A stretch of 41,907 bases of DNA, from positions 600,542 to 642,448 of the forward strand of contig NZ_KQ950181.1 of NCBI RefSeq assembly GCF_001517975.1, written 5' to 3'. Below the pieces are notes generated by a model that was not told the origin of the DNA, made no database searches, and saw only the letters and a list, made by a program, of their open reading frames with translations. Positions within the stretch are counted from its first letter, which is position 1. Each line of letters opens with the position of its first letter. Shown piece by piece: positions 26,193 through 34,930 of the stretch. The DNA is from Thermobifida cellulosilytica TB100 (GTDB lineage Bacteria; Actinomycetota; Actinomycetes; Streptosporangiales; Streptosporangiaceae). The position numbers and the translations under genes were made by a program.

Positions 26193-27581
26193 ATGCCGCT
26201 CGTCGCCGGAGTCGACTCCTCCACCCAGGCAACCAAGATCGTCGTGCGCGATGCCGCCACCGGAGCCCTCGTCCGGCAGGCCCGCGCCCCCCACCCCGAC
26301 GGAACCGAGGTCAACCCCCAGGCGTGGTGGCAGGCCCTGGTTGAGGCCGCCTCAGGGGGACTCCTCGACGACGTCGCCGCCCTCTCGGTCGCCGCGCAGC
26401 AGCACGGCATGGTCGCGCTCGACGCCGACGGCGTGCCCGTACGCGACGCGCTGCTGTGGAACGACACCCGGTCGGCGGGCGCGGCCAGCGACCTCGTCGC
26501 CGAACTCGGCGGCCCCGCCGAGTGGAGCCGCGCCGTCGGCTCGGTGCCGGTGGCCAGCTTCACCGTCACCAAACTGCGCTGGCTCGCCCAGCACGAACCC
26601 GACAACGCCGCCCGCGCCGAGAGCATCCTGCTGCCCCACGACTGGCTCACCCAGCGCCTCACCGGCGCAGCCGAACCCGTCACCGACCGCGGCGACGCCT
26701 CCGGCACCGGCTACTACGACCCCGCCACCGACACCTACCGCACCGACCTGCTCACCCTGGCCTTCGGCCGGGAACTGCGCACCCCCCGCGTCGCCGGCCC
26801 AGCCGAGACGGTCGGCGAGGTCACCGCCCCCGAACTGCCGTCCATCGGCGTGGTCGGCGTGGGAACGGGCGACAACATGGCCGCCGCGCTGGCCCTGGAC
26901 GCCCGCCCCGGCGACGTCGTGGTCTCCATCGGCACCTCCGGGACCGCCTTCGCCGTCGCCGAGAAGCCCACCGCCGACCCCAGCGGCGCCGTCGCCGGCT
27001 TCGCCGACGCCACCGGCCGCTTCCTGCCACTGGTGTGCACCCTCAACGCCGCCCGCGTCCTGGACGCCGGAGCCGCCATGCTGGGCGTCACCCACGCCGA
27101 GTTCGACCGGCTGGCGCTGTCGGCCCAGCCCGGCTCGGGCGGCCTGGTGCTGCTGCCCTACCTGGACGGCGAGCGCACCCCCGACCTGCCCGACGCCACC
27201 GGCCGCCTGGACGGCCTCACCCGCGCCAACCTCACCCCCGCCAACCTGGCCCGCGCCTTCGTCGAAGGCATGCTGTGCGGCCTGGCCGACGCCGTGGACA
27301 CCCTCGTCGACCAGGGCGTGCCGGTCAACCGCGTGCTGCTCATCGGCGGCGGCGCCCGCTCCGCCGCGGTCCGCGCCATCGCCCCCCAGATCCTGGGCCG
27401 CCCCGTCACCGTGCCCGCCGAAGGCGAGTACGTCGCCGACGGCGCCGCCCGCCAGGCCGCCTGGGCGCTGTCGGGCAAGCCCACCCCGCCCGAGTGGGAG
27501 AACGCCGTCACCGCCGTGAGCGAGGCCGACCCCACCCCCCAGGTGCGGGAGCGCTACGCCGCCGCCCGCGACCGTCTCTGA
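26193..27581 (+). CDS. xylB: Xylulokinase
   Basis: Phosphorylates D-xylulose to xylulose 5-phosphate for the pentose phosphate pathway. The ATG at 26193 follows AAGAGAGG; 462 residues. FGGY fold: N-terminal phosphate loop [10 protein letters not shown], substrate region QQHGMVALD and LLWNDTRSA, catalytic Asp in [12 protein letters not shown], and the FGGY-C part with [18 protein letters not shown]. It precedes xylA by 35 bases in one operon. Confidence 0.93.
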   Translation: MPLVAGVDSSTQATKIVVRDAATGALVRQARAPHPDGTEVNPQAWWQALVEAASGGLLDDVAALSVAAQQHGMVALDADGVPVRDALLWNDTRSAGAASDLVAELGGPAEWSRAVGSVPVASFTVTKLRWLAQHEPDNAARAESILLPHDWLTQRLTGAAEPVTDRGDASGTGYYDPATDTYRTDLLTLAFGRELRTPRVAGPAETVGEVTAPELPSIGVVGVGTGDNMAAALALDARPGDVVVSIGTSGTAFAVAEKPTADPSGAVAGFADATGRFLPLVCTLNAARVLDAGAAMLGVTHAEFDRLALSAQPGSGGLVLLPYLDGERTPDLPDATGRLDGLTRANLTPANLARAFVEGMLCGLADAVDTLVDQGVPVNRVLLIGGGARSAAVRAIAPQILGRPVTVPAEGEYVADGAARQAAWALSGKPTPPEWENAVTAVSEADPTPQVRERYAAARDRL

Positions 27582-27616
27582 ACCGCAAGTCCCGTACCAC
27601 GACGAAAGAGGCACAC

Positions 27617-28774
27617 ATGAGCAACTACCAGCCCACTCCCGAGGACCGGTTCAGTTTCGGACTGTGGACCGTCGGATGGCGCGGCCACAACACCTTCGGC
27701 GAGGCGGTGCGCCCCGCGCTCGACCCCGTCGACGTGGTGTGGAAGCTGAGCGAGCTCGGCGCCTACGGCATCACCTTCCACGACGACGACCTCATCCCGC
27801 CCGGCAGCAGCCCCGCCGAACGCGACGCCGTCATCAAGCGCTTCACCGAGGCGCTGGAGGCCAGCGGCCTGACCGTCCCGATGGTCACCACCAACCTGTT
27901 CAGCCACCCGGTGTTCCGCGACGGCGGCTTCACCTCCAACAGCCGCGACGTGCGCCGCTACGCCCTGCGCAAGGTGATGCGCAACATCGACCTGGCCGCC
28001 GAGCTGGGCGCGCGCACCTACGTGTGCTGGGGCGGCATGGACGGCGCCGAGTACGAGCCGGGCAAGAACGACGCCGCCGCCCTGGACCGGCTGCGCGAGG
28101 CGTTCAACCTGCTGTGCGAGTACGTCCGCACCAAGGGCTACAACCTGCGGTTCGCCATCGAGCCCAAGCCCAACGAGCCGCGCGGCGACGTGCTGCTGCC
28201 CACCATCGGCCACGCCATCGCCTTCATCAACGAGCTGGAGCACCCCGAGATGGTCGGCCTCAACCCCGAGGTCGGCCACGAGCAGATGGCCGGGCTCAGC
28301 TTCACCCACGGCGTGGCCCAGGCCCTGTGGCACGGCAAGCTGTTCCACATCGACCTCAACGGCCAGCGCGGCGTCAAGTACGACCAGGACCTGCGCTTCG
28401 GCGCCGGCGACGTGCGGGACGCCTTCTTCCTGGTCAACCTGCTGGAGAGCAGCGGCTACGACGGCCCGCGGCACTTCGACTTCAAGACCCCGCGCACCGA
28501 GAACGTCGACGGGGTCTGGGAGGCCGCGCGCAACTGCATGCGCAACTACCTGATCCTCAAGGAGAAGGCCGCGGCGTTCCGCGCCGACCCCGAGGTGCGC
28601 GCGGCCATGGAGGCCTCCCGGGTCTTCGAACTGGAGCAGCCCACCCTGGGCGAGGGCGAGACCCTGGAGGACCTGCTCGCCGAGGACATCGACCTGGAGG
28701 CGGTGGCGCAGCGCGGCTACCACTTCGAGCGTCTCGACCAGCTCGCCCTGGACCACCTCCTGGGCGTGCGCTGA
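27617..28774 (+). CDS. xylA: Xylose isomerase
   Basis: Interconverts D-xylose and D-xylulose, the step before XylB. The ATG at 27617 has GAAAGAGG upstream; 385 residues, the length of the actinobacterial class I enzymes. His55 and Asp58 in TFHDDDLIP form the catalytic pair. The metal ligands lie in [19 protein letters not shown] and HIDLNGQRG, with [10 protein letters not shown] following. All key residues are present. It is the last gene of the operon and is followed by terminators. Confidence 0.96.
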   Translation: MSNYQPTPEDRFSFGLWTVGWRGHNTFGEAVRPALDPVDVVWKLSELGAYGITFHDDDLIPPGSSPAERDAVIKRFTEALEASGLTVPMVTTNLFSHPVFRDGGFTSNSRDVRRYALRKVMRNIDLAAELGARTYVCWGGMDGAEYEPGKNDAAALDRLREAFNLLCEYVRTKGYNLRFAIEPKPNEPRGDVLLPTIGHAIAFINELEHPEMVGLNPEVGHEQMAGLSFTHGVAQALWHGKLFHIDLNGQRGVKYDQDLRFGAGDVRDAFFLVNLLESSGYDGPRHFDFKTPRTENVDGVWEAARNCMRNYLILKEKAAAFRADPEVRAAMEASRVFELEQPTLGEGETLEDLLAEDIDLEAVAQRGYHFERLDQLALDHLLGVR

Positions 28775-28785
28775 CCCCGGCCGCC

Positions 28786-28810
28786 GGGACGGACACCCCG
28801 CGGCCGTCCC
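28786..28810 (+). terminator. Hairpin after xylA
   Basis: GGGACGG (28786-28792) and CCGTCCC (28804-28810) form a perfect 7-bp stem, 11 bases after the xylA stop. Confidence 0.5.
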
Positions 28811-28914
28811 CTCTCTGCCGCGAGGGCGTGGAGAGGAACGGCCCCGTCCCGGCACGGCGCCACCGGCGGAGCGCGTCCCGCCGTGGCGCCGTCACCCCAC
28901 GGGGGGGTCGAAAC

Positions 28915-28954
28915 AGCCCGGCCGACCGGCGTCCCCGCCCCGGTCGGCCGGGCT
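28915..28954. terminator. Bidirectional terminator
   Basis: A perfect 15-bp inverted repeat (28915-28929 and 28940-28954) with a 10-base loop. It lies between the convergent xylA and MDMPI-family genes. Confidence 0.75.
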
Positions 28955-28974
28955 CCCCGAGCAGGACAGGCGGG

Positions 28975-29523
28975 TCAGGGAGTGCGGCCGAGGAAGGCCA
29001 GCAGCCGGTCCTGGAGCGGGGCGTCGGCGGCCACCTCGACCGCGGGGCCGCAGATGCCCTCCATACGCAGGCTGTCGCCCAGCTCCAGGGCGTCGGAGTA
29101 CACGCGGGCGACCTCCTCGGCGGGCAGCGTCTCGTCCTGCCCGGTGGCACGCGCGATGTCCCAGGCGTGCACGAGCAGGTCGAAACAGAGGAAGCGGTCC
29201 ACCGTCGCCGCCAGGCTGGTGCGGCCGAAGAACCCGTCGTACTCCAGGCCGGCGCGTGCCGGATCGGCGAGGATCTCCCGCATCGCGTCGCGCGCCTCGG
29301 CCCACGCGGCGGCCGGGTCCTCGTCCACCGACCCGGTCAGCTCGACGCTCAGCCCCGCGTACCCGGGCATGGCCGCGCAGGTCTCCACCACGTGCCGCAG
29401 GACGTCGCGGGCGCTCCACCCGGCGCACGGCGACGGGGCGTCCCACGCCTCGGGCGAGACGTCGCGGACGCGGCGGGTGAACTCGGCGGCCAGGAAGTCG
29501 TAGCGTTTCAGCACCTGTGTCAT
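28975..29523 (-). CDS. Maleylpyruvate isomerase/DinB-family protein (TIGR03086-like)
   Basis: 182 residues, ATG at 29523. The four-helix DinB/MDMPI fold is indicated by WSARDVLRHVVETCAAMPGY (metal-binding His in RHVVE) and the later pair DLLVHAWDIARATG. The length and ARATGQDETLP signature match actinobacterial TIGR03086 proteins, some of which are mycothiol-dependent metal enzymes. The substrate is unknown. It stands 73 bases from the next minus-strand gene, so an operon with the dehydrogenase is possible. Confidence 0.8.
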   Translation of the reverse strand: MTQVLKRYDFLAAEFTRRVRDVSPEAWDAPSPCAGWSARDVLRHVVETCAAMPGYAGLSVELTGSVDEDPAAAWAEARDAMREILADPARAGLEYDGFFGRTSLAATVDRFLCFDLLVHAWDIARATGQDETLPAEEVARVYSDALELGDSLRMEGICGPAVEVAADAPLQDRLLAFLGRTP

Positions 29524-29596
29524 GCACCCCAGCCTGCCGGGCGCAGCGCGCGCTGTCGTGTACGGATCGGACATGCGCGCCGCCCGGTCCGGGCGC

Positions 29597-30406
29597 TCAC
29601 AGGCCGTGCCTGCGGGCGACCAGGCGCAGCACCGCGGAGCGGGGCAGCAGGCGGCGCAGCGCGAACACCGCGGGCGCGTTGCTGCCCACCGCGTACAGCG
29701 GGCGCGGGCGGCGGGCCCAGACCGCCCGCAGCACGGTCCGCGCGACCCGTTCGGCGGAGACCCCGCGGGCCTCGTTGGCGTCGATCGCCTCCAGCATGGT
29801 GCGGAACTCGGCCGCATAGGGCGACCCCTCGCGCAGGTAGGCGGTGCGGCGCCGGCTGATGCCGGTGTTGACCGACCCCGGTTCCACGGTCGTGACCGCC
29901 ACCCCGTAGGGGGCCACCTCGCGCCGTGCGGCGTCGGCGAACCCCCGCAGTGCGGCCTTGGACGCCACGTAGGAGGAGCGGTAGGCCAGCGGGAAACTCG
30001 CCGCCATCGACCCGACCATCACCACCCGCCCGTACCCGCGCTCCCGCATCCCCGGCAGCAGCAACTGGGTCAGCCGCACCGCCCCGAACACGTTGATGCG
30101 GAACAGCCGCTCCACCGCGTCGGGGGGCAGCTCCTCCAGGGGGCCGCTCTGGCTCTCCCCGGCGTTGTTCACCAGCACGTCCACCTCCCCTGCGGCCTGC
30201 GCGCACGCCTCCACCGACGCGGTGTCGGCCAGGTCGAGCGGCAGGTACTCGACCCGCGGCACGGGATCGGACACGGCTTCGGGGGCGCGGCTGGTGCCGT
30301 ACACGCGCAGCCCTCGGTCGGCCAGCGCGGCGGCGACGGCCGCACCGATGCCCGAGGAGGCACCGGTGACCAGAGCGGTCCGGGGAGGAGGAACGGGGTG
30401 AGGCAC
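29597..30406 (-). CDS. Short-chain dehydrogenase/reductase
   Basis: NAD(P)-dependent oxidoreductase of the classical SDR type, 269 residues. The GTG at 30406 follows GAAAGGA. It has the cofactor motif TGASSGIG, the NNAGES loop, the catalytic Ser in VGSMAASFP, and YVASK with catalytic Tyr and Lys. Arg in the GTSRAPE turn suggests NADP. The long C-terminal part (ERVARTVLRAVWARRP) is typical of the subgroup related to retinol dehydrogenases. The substrate is not predictable. Confidence 0.88.
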   Translation of the reverse strand: MPHPVPPPRTALVTGASSGIGAAVAAALADRGLRVYGTSRAPEAVSDPVPRVEYLPLDLADTASVEACAQAAGEVDVLVNNAGESQSGPLEELPPDAVERLFRINVFGAVRLTQLLLPGMRERGYGRVVMVGSMAASFPLAYRSSYVASKAALRGFADAARREVAPYGVAVTTVEPGSVNTGISRRRTAYLREGSPYAAEFRTMLEAIDANEARGVSAERVARTVLRAVWARRPRPLYAVGSNAPAVFALRRLLPRSAVLRLVARRHGL

Positions 30407-30851
30407 GGGAGTGTCCTTTCGCGGCGCTGGGAGGGCGGTCTCTCCTCGTGCTCTTCCTACCGTCCCACCGTCCCGCAGGCCAGAGGCTGCTGACAGCGGC
30501 GCTGGTACCGGCGTCGCGGTCCTGGGACGGGAGGTGCCGGGCTCGGCTGACCGGGTTCCCGGCAGCAGGCGGCTGACAGGGCAAGCCCGAACCCGGACTC
30601 CCGCCGGGAGGCGGTGCCCGCGGACACCCCGCGAAGACCCGCGCCCGCACCAGGGCGCGGCAGCCGGGACAGAAGGTCCCGCACCCGGTCGGAGCCGTGG
30701 TCCCGTGCTGCCCGGCCGCGGCACGGAAACGTCCGTCCTCCCCGCCGCGGGAGTCCCGTTCCGCGATCGGACAGGACACGGCCGACAGCGGAGGAGCGGC
30801 GCCGCGGAGTGACGGACACGCCGTCAGCACTTCGAGTGTGAGACCATGCAC
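30407..30851. other. Intergenic region without a supported gene
   Basis: About 450 bases between the SDR start and the heat-shock operator. Open frames here lack ribosome sites and have the skewed Arg/Pro composition of non-coding GC-rich DNA. No gene, repeat or RNA was recognised. Confidence 0.5.
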
Positions 30852-30882
30852 ACTCAACAAACTTGAGTTTAAGAGACTCAAC
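30852..30882 (+). promoter_or_regulatory. HAIR element (HspR operator)
   Basis: CTTGAGT (30862-30868), 7 bases, then ACTCAAC (30876-30882) match the HspR-associated inverted repeat CTTGAGT-N7-ACTCAAG except for the last base. A further ACTCAA (30852-30857) pairs with the same TTGAGT at 5-base spacing, so there are three half-sites. The element lies about 85 bases before the Hsp20 gene, which is therefore expected to be derepressed by heat through HspR. Confidence 0.85.
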
Positions 30883-30966
30883 AAGGGGAATGTCAGGGGT
30901 GCAAGGTTCGCAGGTCCAGTAGCCACCCTCCCCGGTGGCCGTACGAGTTCGGAGGAGGCACAGACC

Positions 30967-31431
30967 ATGGCACTGCCCGTCGTCCGTTCTTCTCAGACCC
31001 CGGCCGACTGGGACCCCTTCCGGGAACTGAACGAGCTGCACGCGCAGATGCACCGGTGGATGGACTCGGTGTTCGACCGGACCCTCGCCGTCGGCGCCGA
31101 CCACTCGACCTGGTCGCCGCTGGCCGACCTGTCCGAGACCGAGGACGCCTACGTCGTCGAGGTCGAGCTCCCGGGCGTCACCCGCGACGACGTCACCGTC
31201 GACCTCTCCGGTGCCGAACTGGTCATCGAAGGCGAGCGCAAGGAGCGCGAGCGCGAGGGCTGGTTCCGCCACCGCACCCGCAGCGTCGGCCGGTTCCGCT
31301 ACGCGGTCACCCTGCCCCAGGGCATCGACCCCGAGGGCGTGGAGGCGACCCTGTCCAAGGGGGTGCTGACCGTCCGCGTCCCCAAGAGCCGGGCGCTCAA
31401 GCCGCGCCGGATCGCCATCACCGAACGCTGA
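30967..31431 (+). CDS. Small heat-shock protein, Hsp20/alpha-crystallin family
   Basis: ATP-independent chaperone that holds unfolding proteins in large oligomers. The ATG at 30967 has GGAGGAGG upstream; 154 residues. The N-terminal arm (WDPFRELNELHAQMHRWMD) is typical of Hsp18-type proteins. The alpha-crystallin domain runs from about residue 45 to 140 (YVVEVELPGVTRDDVTV, ELVIEGERKER, FRYAVTLPQGID, LSKGVLTVRVPKS). The end (KPRRIAI) contains the usual I-x-I-like anchor. The HAIR element upstream gives the regulation. Confidence 0.93.
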   Translation: MALPVVRSSQTPADWDPFRELNELHAQMHRWMDSVFDRTLAVGADHSTWSPLADLSETEDAYVVEVELPGVTRDDVTVDLSGAELVIEGERKEREREGWFRHRTRSVGRFRYAVTLPQGIDPEGVEATLSKGVLTVRVPKSRALKPRRIAITER

Positions 31432-31466
31432 CCTGTTCCCGCTCACGGCGCCGCACCGCGCGGCGC

Positions 31467-31515
31467 CGCGTGAGGGCCCGCACTCCGGAATGCCCGGAGT
31501 ACGGGCCCTCACGCG
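31467..31515 (+). terminator. Terminator after hsp20
   Basis: A long hairpin: a 14-bp stem (31467-31480 with 31502-31515) continues, after one mismatch, into a further 7 bp around the 5-base loop AATGC. A second stem-loop (CTCACGGCGCCGC region, 31442-31474) overlaps its left arm. Confidence 0.75.
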
Positions 31516-31665
31516 TGCTGTCCTGTCGCCGCCCCGGCCTTCCGCGCTCTCCAACGGCCAGCGGTCCGGTCATGGCGTCCGGCGGAAAACCGCCGGAACC
31601 CGAACCGCAGGTGCACCGATACGGTCGAGGCGGCTGCGGCGCCCGAGAAGAGACGAGGGGACGTC

Positions 31666-32202
31666 ATGGCGGACGGTTCTGCGGCATTCGCACTCACCCT
31701 GGACGAACTGCGCGAGCTCACCGGCTACGCGGTGGCGTGCGCGCGGCCCGCACCGGCGGTCCTCGAACGCGAACGCCCCGACGACCAGCGGCCACGGGCC
31801 GCGATCGACGTCGCGCAGGCGTTCGCGGACGGGGCCAGGCGGACCAAGGCGCTACGGGACCACGCATGGGCGACACATCGGGCGGCTCAGGAGGCCCGCG
31901 ACGCGGGACAGGCCGCGGCCGGCGACGCCGCGCGCGCCGCCCACGCGTGCGGCGCGGCGTTCCTCCACCCCCTGGCGAAAGCCACCCAGGTCAAGCACGT
32001 CCTCGGATCGGCCGCCCACGCCGCACGCGCGCTCGAACTGGCAGCCGGGGACGACCGCCTCGCGCGGTCGCTGCTCCTCGCAACCCCGGTCGTGGTGGAC
32101 GCCCTGAGACGCCACCCGGCCGCCCCGTCCGGCGGCGGACGGGTGGGGGAGCTGGTCCGCAGGTCGGACGCATCGCTTCGGGGAACGACGGAGACGCGCT
32201 GA
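31666..32202 (+). CDS. Imm5-like putative immunity protein
   Basis: The ATG at 31666 has GAGGGGA upstream; 178 residues, all-helical and Ala-rich. LTLDELRELTGYAVACARPA, the PRAAIDVAQAFADGARRTKALR segment and AWATHRAAQEA match what I recall of the Imm5-like domain, found in predicted immunity proteins of polymorphic toxin systems. No toxin gene is adjacent. The family also occurs as isolated genes whose role is unknown, so immunity is only a suggestion. Confidence 0.65.
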   Translation: MADGSAAFALTLDELRELTGYAVACARPAPAVLERERPDDQRPRAAIDVAQAFADGARRTKALRDHAWATHRAAQEARDAGQAAAGDAARAAHACGAAFLHPLAKATQVKHVLGSAAHAARALELAAGDDRLARSLLLATPVVVDALRRHPAAPSGGGRVGELVRRSDASLRGTTETR

Positions 32203-32342
32203 CCGGCAGCCTCCCACCGCCGGTCCCGGCGTTTCCCGCGCCCCCGCGCAGGCCGCCCCGCGGTCTGCTGCCGTCCTCCGGCAGCACTTCGCCCGGTGGG
32301 GCCTGGAACGGTCTCGCGGAGCGGAAGCGGAGACAATTTTTG

Positions 32343-32372
32343 ATCTACGTCGTAAAGACCGCAGTTCTTGTG
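32343..32372 (+). repeat. 30-bp motif shared with 40196-40225
   Basis: ATCTACGTCGTAAAG here and ATCTACGACGTAAAG at 40196 match at 14 of 15 bases; over 30 bases 23 match, ending in TTGTG/ATGTG. The core TACGTCGTA is near-palindromic. The second copy lies in the 3' end of the sugar-kinase gene, 120 bases before an AraC-type regulator gene. Significance uncertain. Confidence 0.35.
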
Positions 32373-33019
32373 TCTCCAGTCGCACAGACCGTCCGCCTCT
32401 GCGACTCCAGAAGCGCAGGACCGCCCCCACGCCCACGGAAGCACCCGACGGTCGGGCCAAGCGGAGAGGGCGACACGCCAAGCCGCTGCGCACCGGCACC
32501 TTCGCAGTGGGCGGCTTCCAGTACGCCGGACTCCCGGAGGAACCTGAGGGCGGCGCGCCGACCGGCGGGAACCCCCGAAACCGCAGTGGTGCGGCGGCCG
32601 CCCGGAACGCTTCGTGCCCTCTGTCGCTCTTGCCCCCTGGCCTCAAGTCAGGTCGAGTCATCGGGACTGCCCCGGGCAGGACCGTGCTGCTGGTCCGACC
32701 GATCCGCCCGGCGGCGACGTCTCCGGAAGCGTTCGGCCCGAGAGACCGGAGCCGAGGGTGAGGCCGTGAGCCCCGCCTCGCCCTCGGCTCCGGACGCCCA
32801 CCGTGGACGGGGCGCGGCAGCGGGACCCGGCAGCGTGAGGACCACCGAGACGGTGGCCGCACGGGAGGAGCCCGACGGGAGCCACGAGGCCGCGGCTTCG
32901 GCGACAGGCCGGTCCCGCCTCCGGCAGGGCTGCCGCGTCCAGCAGAGGACGGGACCGGCCTGGTCGTCGTGTCTCCGCAGGGTGATGAGAAGCGGACCAT
33001 GCCGAGCGCGCCGTGGCCG

Positions 33020-33048
33020 GAGTCGTCCCCGCGTGCGGGGGAGCACAC
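33020..33048 (+). other. Isolated CRISPR-repeat-like sequence
   Basis: A stem CCCCGCG/TGCGGGG flanked by GTCGT and AGCAC resembles the hairpin repeats of actinobacterial type I-E arrays, shortened by about two bases in the middle. No second copy occurs at repeat-spacer distance on either side and there are no cas genes, so this is at most an orphan repeat; chance is likely. Confidence 0.25.
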
Positions 33049-33158
33049 GTGGCGAACCGCGGCTTTGCTGCCACCCGGCGGTGTTTTCCTCTGCTTCCCG
33101 AGAACCGGCCGGTCGCTCCTCCGACCTGCACCGGCCGTACCCGGATCCGGAAACCCGC

Positions 33159-33986
33159 TCAGGCAGCAGGGGCGGTCTCGACGCCGGTGCCGTCCCGGCA
33201 CCGCTGCCCTCCTGCGGCGAGGCGGGACACGGCCGCCGCCCGCCGCTCGACGTCGGCCAGCAGCCGGCGCGGGCTCACCCCGGCCAGGGCACGGCAGTCC
33301 CGCGACAGGTGCGGCTGGTCGGTGTACCCGGCCGCGCACGCCAGACAGGCCAGGTCGGCCGGTGCTCCGGGGCGGCGCGCCAGCCGCAGGAAGCGTTGCA
33401 GGCGCAGGATGCGGCGCAGCATGGCCGGACCGTAGCCGAACACCGCGGTGCAGCGCCGGTGCAGTTGCCGTTCGCTCAGCCCCGCCTCCCCGGCCAGCTC
33501 CGCGACGGGGGTGGCCAGGTCGTGCTCCAGCATGCGCACCACGGTTTCGCCGACCCGGTCCGCGTCGGGAGCGTCCCGCAACCAGCGGCGCACGTGGCCG
33601 TGGAGGACGTGCAGCCGCGACCGCGCGTCCGGGGCCTCGGCGACCTGCTCGGCCACGTGCCGCTGCACCCGGGAACCGAACACGTCCTCCAGCCGGACCC
33701 GCCGGTCGCGCGCCCCAGGGACGTCCAGTCCCAGCGCGGTGGCGGCCCGACCGGGACGGAACCGCACCCCCACCGCCTCGGTGCCCGGCGGCAGGGAGAA
33801 CGTCCACGCCGTCGTCTCCGGCCCGCACACCACCACCGCCCCGGTGTCGAGCCATAGCACGTCCACGCATCCGTCCGGGACCAGCCGGTGCGTGCCGCCG
33901 CCCAGCCGGGTCGTCCAGCCCAGCACCACGTCGTCGGCGAGGTCGGCGGGCGGGGGAGAGGGAACGTAGGGGGTCACACCGGTCAC
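33159..33986 (-). CDS. AraC-family transcriptional regulator (DUF6597-like N-terminus)
   Basis: 275 residues from GTG at 33986 (GTG at 33977 is an alternative; neither has a strong ribosome site). The N-terminal half (YVPSPPPADLADDVVLGW, RLVPDGCVDVLWLD, GVRFRPGRAATALG) is the DUF6597-type sensing domain. The C-terminal half has two AraC helix-turn-helix motifs: VAELAGEAGLSERQLHRR and LACLACAAGYTDQPHLSR. Such single regulators often control detoxification or DHFR-fold genes. The target is not evident; the next minus-strand gene upstream is 30 bases away. Confidence 0.85.
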   Translation of the reverse strand: MTGVTPYVPSPPPADLADDVVLGWTTRLGGGTHRLVPDGCVDVLWLDTGAVVVCGPETTAWTFSLPPGTEAVGVRFRPGRAATALGLDVPGARDRRVRLEDVFGSRVQRHVAEQVAEAPDARSRLHVLHGHVRRWLRDAPDADRVGETVVRMLEHDLATPVAELAGEAGLSERQLHRRCTAVFGYGPAMLRRILRLQRFLRLARRPGAPADLACLACAAGYTDQPHLSRDCRALAGVSPRRLLADVERRAAAVSRLAAGGQRCRDGTGVETAPAA

Positions 33987-34015
33987 GGTAGCGGGACGGG
34001 GCGACACCCCTCGGC

Positions 34016-34321
34016 TCAGCGCGGCGGGCGGGGCCGCGAGTCGGAGCCGCCCATCTCGATGGTCTGCTCGATGCGCGCCGCCAGCTCCACGTCCGTCTCG
34101 GTGACCCCCTCCCCGGGGGTGGCCACCCGCACCACCAGTCCGCCGGGGACGGGCCGCACGGCCACGTGGCCGGGCTCGTCCGCCGTGACGCCGTCCACCG
34201 CCGCGCGCATGCCCGCCGGATCGTCGGTGGGCGTCGGCCGGGCCAGTGCGCCGGCCCGGTGCTCCCAGTGCGCCAGGCTCACCAGCGCGGTGGAGATCTC
34301 CTCCTCGCTCAGCACCCGCAT
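34016..34321 (-). CDS. Pterin-4a-carbinolamine dehydratase-like protein, degenerate
   Basis: 101 residues, ATG at 34321 with GAGGAG upstream. The start (LSEEEISTALVSLAHWEHR) and end (GVTETDVELAARIEQTIE) match the PhhB family, which dehydrates 4a-hydroxytetrahydrobiopterin. The central catalytic HH-containing segment (usually like ADHHPD) is replaced by ADEPGHVAVRP, with only one His. It is therefore probably not a classical dehydratase, though the fold is likely kept. It may be cotranscribed with the AraC gene. Confidence 0.65.
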   Translation of the reverse strand: MRVLSEEEISTALVSLAHWEHRAGALARPTPTDDPAGMRAAVDGVTADEPGHVAVRPVPGGLVVRVATPGEGVTETDVELAARIEQTIEMGGSDSRPRPPR

Positions 34322-34470
34322 GGTCTGCTCCTCGCTCGTCTCCGGCCGTGCACCGCACCGCTACCCGAGGCACAGCGGTCCACCGCGCCGCGGGTCCCCG
34401 CATCGCCAACCACGGGTCAACGACCGGCCGGTAGGCGCATGACCGCCCCGGCCGGGGGCAGGGTGCGGCC

Positions 34471-34923
34471 ATGGACCAGCAGCACCGCATTCCCGTCCCG
34501 CGCGGCGCGGACCGGCGGCCCCGGGGAGTCGACGACGCCACCGTCGCGGGGGTCGGCAAGCTCACCGAGGCGCTGGAGACCATCGAACGCGCCCGCGGCC
34601 ACCTGTACTCGATGCACCAGTTGACCGGGCACGCCGACGCCATGCTCGACGAGGCGGTGCGGCTGCTGCGGGAGGCCGGGCACCGCACGGTCGCCGAGGA
34701 GGTCCGGCGCCGCCTCATCGGCCGCAACGTCGTCGACGGACGCTGGACCTACCAACTGGTGGAGGAGTACGACGACGGCTACTACGCCGAGTTCCGCCGG
34801 ATCGAGCGGCAGGCCCGCGAGGACCTGCTCGGCGGGGTGCGGCACGTCCACGAGTCGGCGATGAAGGAAGAGCGCCGATCGCCGGGCGAGCCCGGGCACG
34901 AGGCCGAGCCCTCGCGACGGTGA
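34471..34923 (+). CDS. Hypothetical protein, helical
   Basis: ATG at 34471, 150 residues. After a Pro/Arg-rich start it is largely helical (VAGVGKLTEALETIERARGH, DAMLDEAVRLLREAGHRTVA) with a conserved-looking centre (RNVVDGRWTYQLVEEYDDGYY). The C-terminus is charged and probably disordered. I recall proteins with this WTYQLVEEYDD pattern as conserved hypotheticals in actinobacteria, with no assigned function. It converges on the SUKH-4-like gene, 7 bases apart. Confidence 0.7.
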   Translation: MDQQHRIPVPRGADRRPRGVDDATVAGVGKLTEALETIERARGHLYSMHQLTGHADAMLDEAVRLLREAGHRTVAEEVRRRLIGRNVVDGRWTYQLVEEYDDGYYAEFRRIERQAREDLLGGVRHVHESAMKEERRSPGEPGHEAEPSRR

Positions 34924-34930
34924 GCGCCGC

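Larger units (their letters stand above)
32203..33158. other. Long intergenic region, no supported gene
   Basis: About 950 bases without a believable gene. Open frames on both strands are Arg/Pro/Ala-rich and lack ribosome sites. The segment 32330-32410 is AT-richer (acaatttttgatc region) and includes a 30-bp stretch similar to 40196-40225. An isolated CRISPR-repeat-like sequence lies at 33020-33048. It could hold a decayed gene or an unrecognised RNA. Confidence 0.5.

Noticed and set aside
33020-33048. CRISPR array
   Set aside because: Only one repeat-like hairpin, shortened, with no repeats at spacer distance and no cas genes.
31056-33857. Long plus-strand open frame across hsp20 and the gap to the AraC gene
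   Set aside because: Arg/Gly/Pro-rich, crosses terminators and an intact gene in another frame, and has no ribosome site.
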